A stretch of DNA of 64,000 bases, from positions 8,822 through 72,821 of the forward strand of contig DATAEK010000067.1 of assembly GCA_036258055.1 (NCBI GenBank), written 5' to 3'. The notes below the pieces were generated by a model that was not told the DNA's origin, searched no databases, and saw only the letters and a program-made list of their open reading frames with translations. Below are positions 20,201 through 28,324 of the stretch, one piece after another. The stretch is from DATAEK01 sp036258055. Lineage in GTDB: Bacteria; Acidobacteriota; Vicinamibacteria; Vicinamibacterales; 2-12-FULL-66-21. The position numbers and the translations under genes were made by a program. The first letter of the stretch is position 1, and every line of letters begins with the position of its first letter.

Positions 20201-20569
20201 CTACGCCCTGGGGGGAGGCGTGAGACGGGTGATTGAGGGGGCGGCGTAGGAGTCGTGCGTAATCGGGTCGACGGAGGTGATGAGCGCTGTCGTCGTAGAA
20301 GGCATCGCCGCCGGCATGACGGCGACGGTTGCGTCCACGAGGAACCCGCAGGTCGGATCGGCGACAAGGGCGCAAGTCGGACGTGGCGTCGGCGGCTGCA
20401 CCCGATGCGCGGCGCGCGAGCACACCCTTTCGCACTCGTCCTGCGCGGCAGCCGCCTGCTGGCGCAGCGCCGCGACTTGACGCGCCGCTGTGTCAGGGTT
20501 GAAGCACACCACGCGTACGCTGGCAAACGGCATGACGCTCAGCAGCACGCAGATGACGAGCCTTTTCAT
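20201..20569 (-). CDS. Small secreted cysteine-containing protein of unknown function
   Basis: 122 residues from ATG 20569. The N-terminus (MKRLVICVLLSVMPFASVRVV) is a signal peptide. The mature part holds Cys46, Cys50, Cys66 and Cys74 (CERVC, then PTCALVADPTC), suggesting two disulfides or a metal site, and then a Thr/Pro-rich tail (TRLTPPPRA). I do not recognise a family. A FadR-type palindrome (20639-20649) lies 70 nt upstream, the same distance range as at other genes here, so it may belong to the aromatic-acid regulon. A much longer open frame starting at 21727 covers it but is antisense to a clear flavoenzyme gene and is not real upstream of 20569. Confidence 0.6.
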   Translation of the reverse strand: MKRLVICVLLSVMPFASVRVVCFNPDTAARQVAALRQQAAAAQDECERVCSRAAHRVQPPTPRPTCALVADPTCGFLVDATVAVMPAAMPSTTTALITSVDPITHDSYAAPSITRLTPPPRA

Positions 20570-20638
20570 GACAACAGCCGCCGGACCGTCCAGAACGATA
20601 TCTACCAGGCCGCAGGCTGTCAACCGGTTTCGAGCCAA

Positions 20639-20649
20639 TGGTCGGACCT
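20639..20649. promoter_or_regulatory. Candidate FadR-type operator, site 2 (TGGTCGGACCT)
   Basis: Sits within the context CAATGGTCGGACCTTTT, 70 nt upstream of the small secreted protein gene (minus strand) and 170 nt upstream of the flavin hydroxylase (plus strand). One mismatch from the perfect palindrome at 29247. Confidence 0.6.
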
Positions 20650-20706
20650 TTTCCCGATCCGCCGGGTCCGCTGCTCTGATAGGCTCTACGGGTTCCGGTG
20701 TAAAAC

Positions 20707-20800
20707 GGAGATGACGGAGGGAACGGCTATACAGGGAGAAACGGAGAAACGGAGACGAGCGTCCTTCGTTCCTCCGTGTGTAGCCGTTCCTCCGTCCTCT
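20707..20800. repeat. Inverted repeat with CGGAGAAA tandem units
   Basis: Left arm 20714-20733 and right arm 20777-20795 are nearly perfect reverse complements of 19-20 nt (TGTGTAGCCGTTCCTCCGT on the right). Between them are tandem GGAGAAAC units. The element fills the leader of the flavin hydroxylase gene and could fold into a long hairpin ending 23 nt before its ATG. Confidence 0.7.
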
Positions 20801-20818
20801 CCGTGAACTCGTCACTGC

Positions 20819-22429
20819 ATGGATACCGAAGTGCTCGTCGTCGGAGCGGGGCCGGTCGGCCTCACCCTCGCCGTCGATCTCGGACGCCGAGGCGTGCGGT
20901 GCGCGCTCATCGAGAAGAAGGCCGCGCCCGAGTTCCTGCCGAAGATGGAACGGTGCAATGCCCGCACGATGGAGATCTATCGCCGGATGGGGTTGGCCGA
21001 GAAGATCCGCGCCGCCGGCCTCGATCGCCGCGTGCCGATGGATGTCTACATCGCTCTGGCGCTCAACGAGCCACCGCTCCTGCGTCTTCCGTACCCGTCC
21101 GTCGAGGAAGCGAAGGCTCAGATTGCATCGTGCCGCGACGGTTCGCTCCCGCTCGAACCCTATCAGCTGATTTCGCAGTACACGATCGAGCCGCTCCTCA
21201 AAGCGGAAGCTGAACGACTGTCGTCGGTGACCGTGCGTTACGGTCACGAACTGCTGTCCCTGACGCAGTCGGACGGTGACGCCACGGCCCGCGTGCAGGA
21301 TCTCGACGGCCGCGTCAGCGACATCCGGGCGCAGTTCATCGTCGGCTGTGACGGAGGCGCCAGCACGGTCCGGCGCCAGGTCGGCATTCCGCTGCGCGGT
21401 GAAGGTGATCTGGCGCGCCTGTATCAGGCGCTCTATCTCGCACCGGATCTCTTCGATCGGCTTCCAATCAATGGCGGGCCGGGCAGGGGGCGTCACTATC
21501 ACCTCGCCGATGGCCAATCCACGTTCCTGATCATGCAGGACTCGACGAAGCACTGGACCCTCCATGCGGCGGTCGAGCGGCCCGAGGACATGGCGCAGCA
21601 GTTCGAGCGTGCGGTCGGCGTCCCGGTCCGGTACGAGATGCTGTACGTCGGGCAGTGGAAGCTGAACCTGCTGCTGGCGGACCGCTATCGTGCCGGTCGC
21701 GTCTTTCTCGCCGGGGACTCCGCTCATCTCGTGATTCCGACCGGCGGCCTCGGCATGAACACCGGCGTCGGCGATGCGATCGATCTGTCATGGAAGCTCG
21801 AGGGCACGCTCAGAGGATGGGGCGGTCCCAACCTGCTCAACTCATACGAGATCGAGCGGCGTCAGGTCGGCGATCGAAACGTCGGCGCCTCGCGCTACGC
21901 GTTCATCGGCCGGCGGCGGTGGCGATCGCAGTATCGGCCGGACATTCGGGAGGACACGCCGCAAGGCCGTGCCACCCGCGATAACCTCGCGCGTGTAGCC
22001 GACGTCGAACAGCGCAAGACGAACGAGATGATCGGCGCGGAGCTCGGCTATCGCTACGTCGGATCGCCCGTCATCTGGGAAGAGCCGGGCGGCCCCGAGC
22101 ATCTGTTCCGCGAGTACGTGCCGACGTCCTGGAGCGGCGCCCGGCTGCCGCACGTGTGGCTCGACGATGGCACCGCGCTCCACGATCGGATTCCGGAGGG
22201 CTATACCCTCCTGCGATTGGGGAAGACCCGCGCCGACACGTCGGGTCTCGAACGCGCGATGGGCGCGAGCGGCGCACCGTTCAGCGTGCAGACGATCGAA
22301 GACGAGACGCCTCGAGCGGTTTACGGGTGCGATCTGATTCTGCTGCGGCCGGATCTGCACGTGGTGTGGCGCGGAAACGCGGCGCCGCCGGATGCCGGGC
22401 CGATTGCCGCCGTGGCGACGGGCCACTGA
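20819..22429 (+). CDS. FAD-dependent aromatic hydroxylase (PheA/TfdB/MhpA-like)
   Basis: A 536-residue class A flavoprotein monooxygenase. The Rossmann FAD motif is at the start (EVLVVGAGPVGLTLAVDLGRRG), the DG-type motif is FIVGCDGGASTVRR, and the second FAD motif GRVFLAGDSAHLVIPTGGLGMN is near residue 300. A thioredoxin-like C-terminal part lacking obvious Cys pairs follows, as in phenol and 3-(3-hydroxyphenyl)propionate hydroxylases. It uses NAD(P)H and O2 to hydroxylate a phenolic ring. ATG 20819 has no clear ribosome-binding site and is preceded by a long inverted repeat. It is followed after 33 nt by an ACMSD-like amidohydrolase, so the pair probably handles one aromatic substrate. Confidence 0.88.
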   Translation: MDTEVLVVGAGPVGLTLAVDLGRRGVRCALIEKKAAPEFLPKMERCNARTMEIYRRMGLAEKIRAAGLDRRVPMDVYIALALNEPPLLRLPYPSVEEAKAQIASCRDGSLPLEPYQLISQYTIEPLLKAEAERLSSVTVRYGHELLSLTQSDGDATARVQDLDGRVSDIRAQFIVGCDGGASTVRRQVGIPLRGEGDLARLYQALYLAPDLFDRLPINGGPGRGRHYHLADGQSTFLIMQDSTKHWTLHAAVERPEDMAQQFERAVGVPVRYEMLYVGQWKLNLLLADRYRAGRVFLAGDSAHLVIPTGGLGMNTGVGDAIDLSWKLEGTLRGWGGPNLLNSYEIERRQVGDRNVGASRYAFIGRRRWRSQYRPDIREDTPQGRATRDNLARVADVEQRKTNEMIGAELGYRYVGSPVIWEEPGGPEHLFREYVPTSWSGARLPHVWLDDGTALHDRIPEGYTLLRLGKTRADTSGLERAMGASGAPFSVQTIEDETPRAVYGCDLILLRPDLHVVWRGNAAPPDAGPIAAVATGH

Positions 22430-22462
22430 TCTCGACGGGACTCATAACGGAGCGCAGAGCCG

Positions 22463-23482
22463 ATGCTGAAGGTCGACGTTTTCAACCACATTTTTCCGAA
22501 GCCATTTTTCCAGCGCCTGGAGCAGGTTGCCGTCAACAAAGGGGCCATCAAGCGTTTTCTGCACATCCCGTATCTCCACGAGCTGGATGTGCGGTTCCGG
22601 ATGATCGACGAGTTCGGCGGCCAGTACCGCCAAATCGTTTCGCTCTCCGCGCCGCCTATCGAGACGATCAATCCCGACCCGCAGATCACCATCGATCTCG
22701 CGCGGCTCGCGAACGACTCGCAGGCCGAAGTCGTCCGCGCGCACCCCGATCGATTCCCGGGATTCATCGCGTCGCTGCCGCTCAATCAGCCGGAGGCCAG
22801 CGTCACCGAGCTCGAGCGTGCGGTGACCGAGCTCGGTGCGCTCGGCGTACAGGTGTTCTCGAACGTCAACGGCTTGCCGCTCGACGACGGGCGGTTCACC
22901 GCGCTCTTCGAGACGGCGAATCGACTCCACTGCCCGATCCTCTTGCACCCGGCACGCGGGGCAGGCTTCCCGGACTATCCGGGCGAGCCGAAATCGAAGT
23001 ACGAGATCTGGTGGACGTTTGGCTGGCCGTTCGAGACGAGCGCCGCGATGCAGCGGCTGGTATTCTCACGCCTGTTCGATCGGCTGCCGGACATCAAGAT
23101 CGTCACCCATCATCTCGGCGCGATGATTCCGTACTTCGAGGGCCGGATCGGTCCGGGACTCGATCAATTCGGGTCGCGGACTGCGGATGAAGACTACGAG
23201 GGTCTGCGCAAGTCATTGCCGAAACGTCCATTCGACTACTTCAAGATGTTCTGGGCAGACACCGCCGTCTTCGGCAGCCGGGCGGCCACGGAGTGCGGCC
23301 TGAAGTTCTTCGGATTCGATCAGGTGGTGTTCGCGTCGGACGCGCCGTTCGACCCCGAAGGCGGATCGATGTACATCCGGGAGACGATCAAGATCCTCGA
23401 CACGCTCGAGATCAGCGACACCAATCGCCGGAAGCTCTATCAGGAGAACGCCGAGCGGCTGTTCAATCGCCGCTTCTCGTAG
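22463..23482 (+). CDS. Amidohydrolase-superfamily protein, ACMSD-like
   Basis: A 339-residue TIM-barrel protein of the Amidohydro_2 group that includes aminocarboxymuconate-semialdehyde decarboxylase and dihydroxybenzoate decarboxylases. Usual metal ligands seen are the HPARG His, the His pair in VTHHLGAMIPYF and the Asp in FASDAPFD. The N-terminal HxH pair is altered: the start reads MLKVDVFNHIFP, so the first His is Phe7 and only His9 remains. This may change metal binding. It probably decarboxylates or hydrolyses an aromatic or ring-cleavage acid made by the upstream hydroxylase. Its 3' end overlaps the convergent pcaDC gene by 20 nt. Confidence 0.83.
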   Translation: MLKVDVFNHIFPKPFFQRLEQVAVNKGAIKRFLHIPYLHELDVRFRMIDEFGGQYRQIVSLSAPPIETINPDPQITIDLARLANDSQAEVVRAHPDRFPGFIASLPLNQPEASVTELERAVTELGALGVQVFSNVNGLPLDDGRFTALFETANRLHCPILLHPARGAGFPDYPGEPKSKYEIWWTFGWPFETSAAMQRLVFSRLFDRLPDIKIVTHHLGAMIPYFEGRIGPGLDQFGSRTADEDYEGLRKSLPKRPFDYFKMFWADTAVFGSRAATECGLKFFGFDQVVFASDAPFDPEGGSMYIRETIKILDTLEISDTNRRKLYQENAERLFNRRFS

Positions 23483-24641
23483 CCGGCGGCGTTTCTCGTG
23501 CCCGGGCCTCGTCGGCGGCGGCGTGGAAGCCGGAGTTCGCCGCGGGAACGCCGGCGTAGATCGCCGTCTGCAGCAGGACTTCTTCCAGATCGCACCATTC
23601 GAGGTCGCGGTTCAGGCCCGTGCGCACGTGCAGCCTGAACTCCTCCCATCGGCCGAGCGCTGCCGTCGTCGCGAGCACCAGAAGGCGACGGGTCCGGACG
23701 TCGAGAAGCGGGCGCGTCCAGATAGTGCCCCAGGCGTAGCGCGTGATCAAATCCTGAAAGTCTTTCGTGAATGTCGTCGTCGTGGCGATCGCGCGATCGA
23801 CGTGCGCGTCGCCAAGCACGGACCGGCGTACCAGCATGCCGGCAGCGTCCGCGGGTTCGGATGGCGGCATGAGGAACTGCAGCAGCGCGGCAGTGAAGGA
23901 TCTCGGCATCTCCAGGTTGGAGAGGTGCCCCGCCGGGAGATGCACGACCCGCGCGCCCGGGATGCCGCGCGCGATGATCTCGCTGTGGTCCTGCCAGGGC
24001 AGCGAGATGTCGAGGTCCCCGCTGATCACGAGAACCGGACAGCGAATCGTCGTCAGGGCCGCCGTCTGGTCCATGTCGCGGATCGCGGCGCAGCACCCGG
24101 CGTAGCCTGTGGGGTTGGTCGCGAGCAGGGTCCGTCGGGATTCGGCGACGACTGGCGGCGCTTCCCCAAGCATGCGCTGGGAGAAGAATCGACCCATCAC
24201 GGCGTCGACGACCGCCGTCATGCCGCTCGCGAGAACGGTCGTCCGGCGGGTTTCCATCCGTTCGGCTTCAGCCTTGGCCGAGGAATTTGCGATCACGGCC
24301 GCGGTGATTCGCTCCGGCGCATGCGTCGCGAGCCAGAGCCCGATCATGCCGCCGAGCGACACGCCGGCGATCGCAAACCGTTCGATCCCGAGGGCGTCGG
24401 CGAGCGCCAGCACATCGGCGCCGAGTTGCTCGATGCGGTAATCGCCAGGCGTGACGCCGGACGCGCCGTGACCCCGGATGTCGTAGCGCAGGACGCGAAA
24501 ATGCTGCGACAGGGCGTCGGCCTGGGCATCGAACATCCCGTGGTCCTGACCGAGCGAGTGGGAGAGGATCACGACGGGCCGATCGTCGGACCCGCTCAAA
24601 CGGTAGAAGCAGGAGGTCGAGCCGAGAGGAAGTAAAGGCAT
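23463..24641 (-). CDS. pcaL: Fused 3-oxoadipate enol-lactonase / 4-carboxymuconolactone decarboxylase
   Basis: Bifunctional PcaD-PcaC fusion, 392 residues. The N-terminal alpha/beta hydrolase (1-255) has HSLGQDHGMFDAQ, the DIRGHGAS loop, nucleophile elbow GVSLGG (Ser about 97) and His in PAGHLSNLE. The C-terminal carboxymuconolactone decarboxylase domain (265-380) has FQDLITRYAWGTIWTRP and the HVRTGLNRD and AGVPAAN segments. It takes 4-carboxymuconolactone through the enol-lactone to 3-oxoadipate in protocatechuate ortho-cleavage. Such fusions are known (PcaL). Start ATG 24641. It lies downstream of pcaB in the same direction, separated by a tandem-repeat spacer. Confidence 0.93.
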   Translation of the reverse strand: MPLLPLGSTSCFYRLSGSDDRPVVILSHSLGQDHGMFDAQADALSQHFRVLRYDIRGHGASGVTPGDYRIEQLGADVLALADALGIERFAIAGVSLGGMIGLWLATHAPERITAAVIANSSAKAEAERMETRRTTVLASGMTAVVDAVMGRFFSQRMLGEAPPVVAESRRTLLATNPTGYAGCCAAIRDMDQTAALTTIRCPVLVISGDLDISLPWQDHSEIIARGIPGARVVHLPAGHLSNLEMPRSFTAALLQFLMPPSEPADAAGMLVRRSVLGDAHVDRAIATTTTFTKDFQDLITRYAWGTIWTRPLLDVRTRRLLVLATTAALGRWEEFRLHVRTGLNRDLEWCDLEEVLLQTAIYAGVPAANSGFHAAADEARARETPPATRSGD

Positions 24642-24642
24642 G

Positions 24643-24776
24643 ACAGTCGTTAGTCGGGAGTCGTTAGTCGGCAGTCACAGTCGGCAGTCAGTCGGCAGTC
24701 ACAGTCGGCAGTCAATCGGCAGTCACAGTCGGCAGTCAATCGACAGTCGGCAGTCATAGTCGGCAGTCGCAGCGGC
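24643..24776. repeat. CGGCAGTCACAGT tandem repeat array
   Basis: About ten imperfect copies of a 7- or 14-nt unit (CAGTCGGCAGTCA, with AGTCGTT and AGTCAAT variants) fill nearly the whole pcaB-pcaDC spacer. It is the same unit family as 6703-6745. The units are contiguous and lack spacers, so this is not CRISPR. Confidence 0.85.
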
Positions 24777-24786
24777 GGCGATAGCA

Positions 24787-26109
24787 TCAACTTCCCAGCA
24801 GCCGCTGTCGAAACTCTTCTGCGGATCCGAGATAGGCCTCCGGCGAGTCCAGCGAGATCAGTTCGGTCGCGGACAATGCCGCGCTGACATCGGGGATGGC
24901 ACCGAGGGCGGTCAGAAACGACTGACCCTCTCGCGCGGCCGTGTTCATTGCGTCCTCGATGTGCCGTCCGGCGGCTTCGCGCCCGAGTTTTGGCGCCAGC
25001 AGCATAACGGCGCGCTCGGCAAATACCAGGCCGTTGGTGGCGGAGATGTTGGCGCGCATTCGCGCCGCGTCCACGCGCAGCGTGTCGATGACCTCGGCGA
25101 TCGCGGAAAGAGCCGAGCCGGTTGCCTGCACGACCGACACGACGGTCGTCGCTTCGGCGTGCCAGTTGCCGAGGCCGCGTTCGTGTTCCTGCGGCATGCC
25201 CGACAGGAACGATGCGACCAGTCCGGGGACGCGCGTTGCCGCCGCCAGCGCCACCGCGCACCCAGCCGGGTTGCGCTTGTGCGGCATGGTCGACGATCCG
25301 CCCCCGGGCTCGGACGCTTCGCCAACCTCGAATTGCATGAGCAGCGCCACGTCGCGAGCAATCTTGCCCAGCGCTCCCACGTAGATCCCGCACGACGCCA
25401 TGAGCGCTGCCAGACGATCGCGATGCGCATGCCAGGGGGCATCGGGCAGCGGCAGGGTCAATTCCCGCGCCAGAGCGTCCGCAACCGCTGATCCCTGCGG
25501 ACCGAGCGCCGCCAGCGTCCCGGACGCGCCGCCGAACTGCAAGACGCACGCGTCGTGGAACGTTTCGGCCATGCGCGTTCCGGTTCGCGACACAGCGCCG
25601 TACCATCCCGCGGCTTTCAACCCGAGCGTGATGGGCGGCGCCGGCTGCGTCAGCGTTCGCGCCAGCATCACCGTTCCGGCATGCTCGTCGGACAGCCGCC
25701 GCAACCCGGCGGTCAGACGCGTGTGATCCGCCGAGAGGATATCGGCCGCGCGCGCGAGGCACAGGATCAGCGCGGTGTCGCTGACGTCCTGACTCGTGGC
25801 GCCCCAGTGGACGAAGGTCGCCGCCAGCGGATCCCACTCTCGCACGCGCGCGGTCAGCATCTGGACGAGCGGCTGGGTGATCGTTCCGGACATGCGCGCA
25901 TCACGCGCGACGGCCGCGGAATCGAAAGCGGCGGGGTCAGCGGCTCGCTCGATCGCCGTCGCGGCCGACGTCGGGATCACTCCGAGCCGAGCCTCGACGC
26001 GCGCAAGCGCGACCTCGAATCGCAGCATCGCCGACAGCATCGACGCATCGGAGAAGAGATCGGCCAGAGGCTCGGTTGTGGCGAGTGAGTCGAACAGCCG
26101 CAGGCTCAT
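24787..26109 (-). CDS. pcaB: 3-carboxy-cis,cis-muconate cycloisomerase
   Basis: Second step of protocatechuate ortho-cleavage: lactonises 3-carboxymuconate to 4-carboxymuconolactone. 440 residues of the fumarase/adenylosuccinate lyase superfamily; the signature loop GGGSSTMPHKRNP is present, with FVHWGATSQDVSDTA earlier. It starts at ATG 26109 (MSLRLFDSLATTEPLADLFSD); the longer frame to 26172 would run into pcaG. The start lies 5 nt after the pcaG stop, so it is cotranscribed with pcaHG. Confidence 0.95.
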   Translation of the reverse strand: MSLRLFDSLATTEPLADLFSDASMLSAMLRFEVALARVEARLGVIPTSAATAIERAADPAAFDSAAVARDARMSGTITQPLVQMLTARVREWDPLAATFVHWGATSQDVSDTALILCLARAADILSADHTRLTAGLRRLSDEHAGTVMLARTLTQPAPPITLGLKAAGWYGAVSRTGTRMAETFHDACVLQFGGASGTLAALGPQGSAVADALARELTLPLPDAPWHAHRDRLAALMASCGIYVGALGKIARDVALLMQFEVGEASEPGGGSSTMPHKRNPAGCAVALAAATRVPGLVASFLSGMPQEHERGLGNWHAEATTVVSVVQATGSALSAIAEVIDTLRVDAARMRANISATNGLVFAERAVMLLAPKLGREAAGRHIEDAMNTAAREGQSFLTALGAIPDVSAALSATELISLDSPEAYLGSAEEFRQRLLGS

Positions 26110-26114
26110 CGGGC

Positions 26115-26669
26115 TCAGCGATCGAAGAACACCGTCTCGTGTGGGCCCTGCAGGTGGAGGTCGAACCTCCATCGATCCGGTGCTGCACCGTCTGGCCGCG
26201 CCATCAGCGTCGCCCGGCGATCGGCCGGTACGAGCGCAACCACGGGATCTGATTCAAGCGCAGGATCGCCGGAAAAGTATATGCGTGTGTAGACCTGGCG
26301 CAACAGGCCACGCGCGAAGAGACACAGGTTGATGTGCGCCGCGCGTCTCGCCGTGCCGCTGTCCGTTGCTTGCGGGCGCGTGAGCACGATCTCGCACGAA
26401 CCGTCAGCATCCGTGGCAACGCGGCCGCACTCCGATGTCTCGAGTTCCTCGGTACCGGAGCCCGGGTTCCGCTGCACATTTCGCTGCCAGAACTCCACGA
26501 TAGCGTCGTCCAGCGGGAGGCCGTCGCCGTCGAAGACGCGGACGATGACACGGATCTGATCGTCTGCCGCAGAAGTCCCGGGCTTGCGGCCGAATGGCGT
26601 GGTCAAGCCGAAATGGAAGAAGGGGCCGACGGTCTGTGACGGCGTGGAGATCAGATCGTCATCGCTCAT
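26115..26669 (-). CDS. pcaG: Protocatechuate 3,4-dioxygenase, alpha subunit
   Basis: Non-catalytic partner subunit of the intradiol dioxygenase that opens protocatechuate to 3-carboxy-cis,cis-muconate. 184 residues: STPSQTVGPFFHFGL at the N-terminus is typical of alpha chains, then an intradiol fold with VRVFDGDGLPLDDAIVEFWQ and a C-terminal RWRFDLHLQG. I chose ATG 26669, which overlaps the pcaH stop by one base (TGATG); upstream in-frame extension lies inside pcaH. Confidence 0.95.
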   Translation of the reverse strand: MSDDDLISTPSQTVGPFFHFGLTTPFGRKPGTSAADDQIRVIVRVFDGDGLPLDDAIVEFWQRNVQRNPGSGTEELETSECGRVATDADGSCEIVLTRPQATDSGTARRAAHINLCLFARGLLRQVYTRIYFSGDPALESDPVVALVPADRRATLMARPDGAAPDRWRFDLHLQGPHETVFFDR

Positions 26670-27364
26670 CAGCGTCCCTCGAATGGAGTGGCCTGGGGCC
26701 CGCAGACGACGATGTCGAAGGCGTACCCGAGCGCCCATTCCGGTTGCGTCAGGCTGAGATCCCAGCGGGAAACCAGACGCTTTCGCGCCCGCTCGTCGGG
26801 AATGGACTGCAGGATCGGATCGCAATCGAACAGCGGATCGTCAGGGAAGTACATCTGCGTGACGAGCCGCGTCCGGAACGTAGATCCGAAGACCGAGAAG
26901 TGGATGTGCGCAGGCCGCCACGCGTTCGGATGATTGCGCCAGGGATACGCACCCGGCTTGATCGAGGTGAACTCGTACCGTCCCTCCGCGTCCGTCAACG
27001 TTCGGCCGGCGCCCGTGAAGTTCGGATCGAGCGGCGCTGGATGACTGTCCTTCACGTGGCGGTATCGGCCGGCGGCGTTCGCCTGCCAGACTTCGATTAA
27101 TGCGCCGGGAACGGGCCTGCCGTCCTCGTCGACAACCCTTCCAGCGACGATGATGCGTTGACCCTGCGGCTCTTCCGGATGCTGTTTCGTGAGATCGTTG
27201 TCGGTCTCGCCGATCGGCCACCCGCCGTACACCGGCACGTTGAGATCGGAGAGCGACTCCGGCAAGCGAATCGCCGGGCGCGAAGGCGCGCGGCGTGCCG
27301 TCGATCGGTAGCCCGGACTGTCGAGGGGGGGTTGGCTTCCGGCGAGGCGTCGTGTCTGTGGCAT
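26669..27364 (-). CDS. pcaH: Protocatechuate 3,4-dioxygenase, beta subunit
   Basis: Catalytic Fe(III) subunit of the intradiol dioxygenase, 231 residues. The iron-ligand region is visible as Tyr in GRYRHV and in GAYPWRN, and the two His in AWRPAHIHFSVFG. IVAGRVVDEDGRPVPGALIE is the intradiol core. Coupled to pcaG. The gene begins about 190 nt after pcaJ; that gap holds a GC-rich repeat, so pcaHGB-pcaDC may be read from the pcaIJ promoter or from a separate one. Confidence 0.95.
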   Translation of the reverse strand: MPQTRRLAGSQPPLDSPGYRSTARRAPSRPAIRLPESLSDLNVPVYGGWPIGETDNDLTKQHPEEPQGQRIIVAGRVVDEDGRPVPGALIEVWQANAAGRYRHVKDSHPAPLDPNFTGAGRTLTDAEGRYEFTSIKPGAYPWRNHPNAWRPAHIHFSVFGSTFRTRLVTQMYFPDDPLFDCDPILQSIPDERARKRLVSRWDLSLTQPEWALGYAFDIVVCGPQATPFEGR

Positions 27365-27412
27365 AACGATCGGCTTCTTTTCTCAATAGGCGCTGGGGCC
27401 CAACCTGTTTTT

Positions 27413-27532
27413 CAGAACGATTCTGTCTGCATTTCTCATGGTGTCGCGGGGCCCCACCCCCGCGACCTGCCAGCGCTCGCTTCGCTTGCGCCGCCGGCTA
27501 GATTCGACAGCCCACTTCCAGAACGATTCTGC
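27413..27532. repeat. GC-rich repeat element flanked by 13-bp direct repeats
   Basis: CAGAACGATTCTG occurs at 27413-27425 and again at 27520-27532. Each copy is itself palindromic. Between them lies a GGGGCCCCACCCCCGC element (27438-27505) of the same family as 10515-10735. The arrangement looks like an inserted mobile repeat, but no transposase is present. The gap holds nothing else that I recognise. Confidence 0.65.
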
Positions 27533-27550
27533 CTCCTATCTCCTCCCTCC

Positions 27551-28324
27551 TTACGCCGTGGCGCGGCTGTGCGCCTGTTCCGTCCGCCGCAGCAGATCTC
27601 TGAGCGTCTCCAACTCGCCGGTCGTGGGCGAAGCGGTCTCCTCGAGATGATCGCGGAAACGGACGCTCCATCCAGTTTGCTCGCCCACGCGCTCGCGAGC
27701 CACGCCCGGATGGAGAGTAGCGACCTCGAACTCGTTGGTCTCTGCGTCGGGCCGCATCGTGCAGAGATCGGTGACGATGAGCGTAGGGCCTTCGGTCCTC
27801 AACCCGAGCGCCTTGCGCTCGCGTCCCGTCGGACCGTGTCCGAGCGACGTCAGGAAGTCGAGCGTGTTCACGAACGTCCGCGCGGTCTGTGGCATGACGA
27901 TGAATATGCGCTGACACCCGGTCGCGATCTCCGTCGCGCCGCCGCTGCCCGGCAGCCGCACCTTGGGCCGCGCGTACGGGCCGATCACGGTGCTGTTGAG
28001 GTTGCCGAAGCGATCCACCTGTGCCCCGCCGAGAAAGCCAACCGTGATCCGCCCGCCCTGGAGCCAGTACTGAAACATCTCCGGAACCGGCACCGTCGTC
28101 AGCGCCGTTTCACAGAGTTCGCCGTCGCCTATCGAGAGCGGCAACACCGACGGCTTGGTGTCGAGCGTGCCCGATTCGTAGACGAGCGTCAAAGCCGGCG
28201 CGTGCGTGAGTCGGGCGAGGTTGCACGCGACCGATGGCAATCCGATTCCGACGAAGCAGACGTCCTCCGGGCGGAGCGCGCGAGCCGCGGCAATCGTCAT
28301 CATCTCCGACGGCGTATAGGTCAT
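27551..28324 (-). CDS. pcaJ: 3-oxoadipate CoA-transferase, subunit B (CatJ/PcaJ type)
   Basis: 257-residue beta chain of the CoA transferase that moves CoA from succinyl-CoA to 3-oxoadipate. It has ALTLVYESGTLDT and the GGRITVGFLGGAQVDRFGNLNSTVIG segment. The acyl-CoA thioester Glu is expected at the ESG motif (family knowledge). ATG 28324 overlaps the upstream subunit gene by 4 nt (ATGA). The type resembles the CatI/CatJ or actinobacterial form rather than the classic Pseudomonas PcaIJ. Confidence 0.9.
   Translation of the reverse strand: MTYTPSEMMTIAAARALRPEDVCFVGIGLPSVACNLARLTHAPALTLVYESGTLDTKPSVLPLSIGDGELCETALTTVPVPEMFQYWLQGGRITVGFLGGAQVDRFGNLNSTVIGPYARPKVRLPGSGGATEIATGCQRIFIVMPQTARTFVNTLDFLTSLGHGPTGRERKALGLRTEGPTLIVTDLCTMRPDAETNEFEVATLHPGVARERVGEQTGWSVRFRDHLEETASPTTGELETLRDLLRRTEQAHSRATA

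Noticed and set aside
20570..21727. Upstream extension of the small secreted protein to a 508-residue product
   Set aside because: The extension is antisense to the flavin hydroxylase and crosses the operator and inverted-repeat region. A signal peptide begins at the internal ATG 20569.
24643..24776. CRISPR array
   Set aside because: Units are 7-14 nt and contiguous with no unique spacers, and there are no cas genes. The same applies to 36650-36780.
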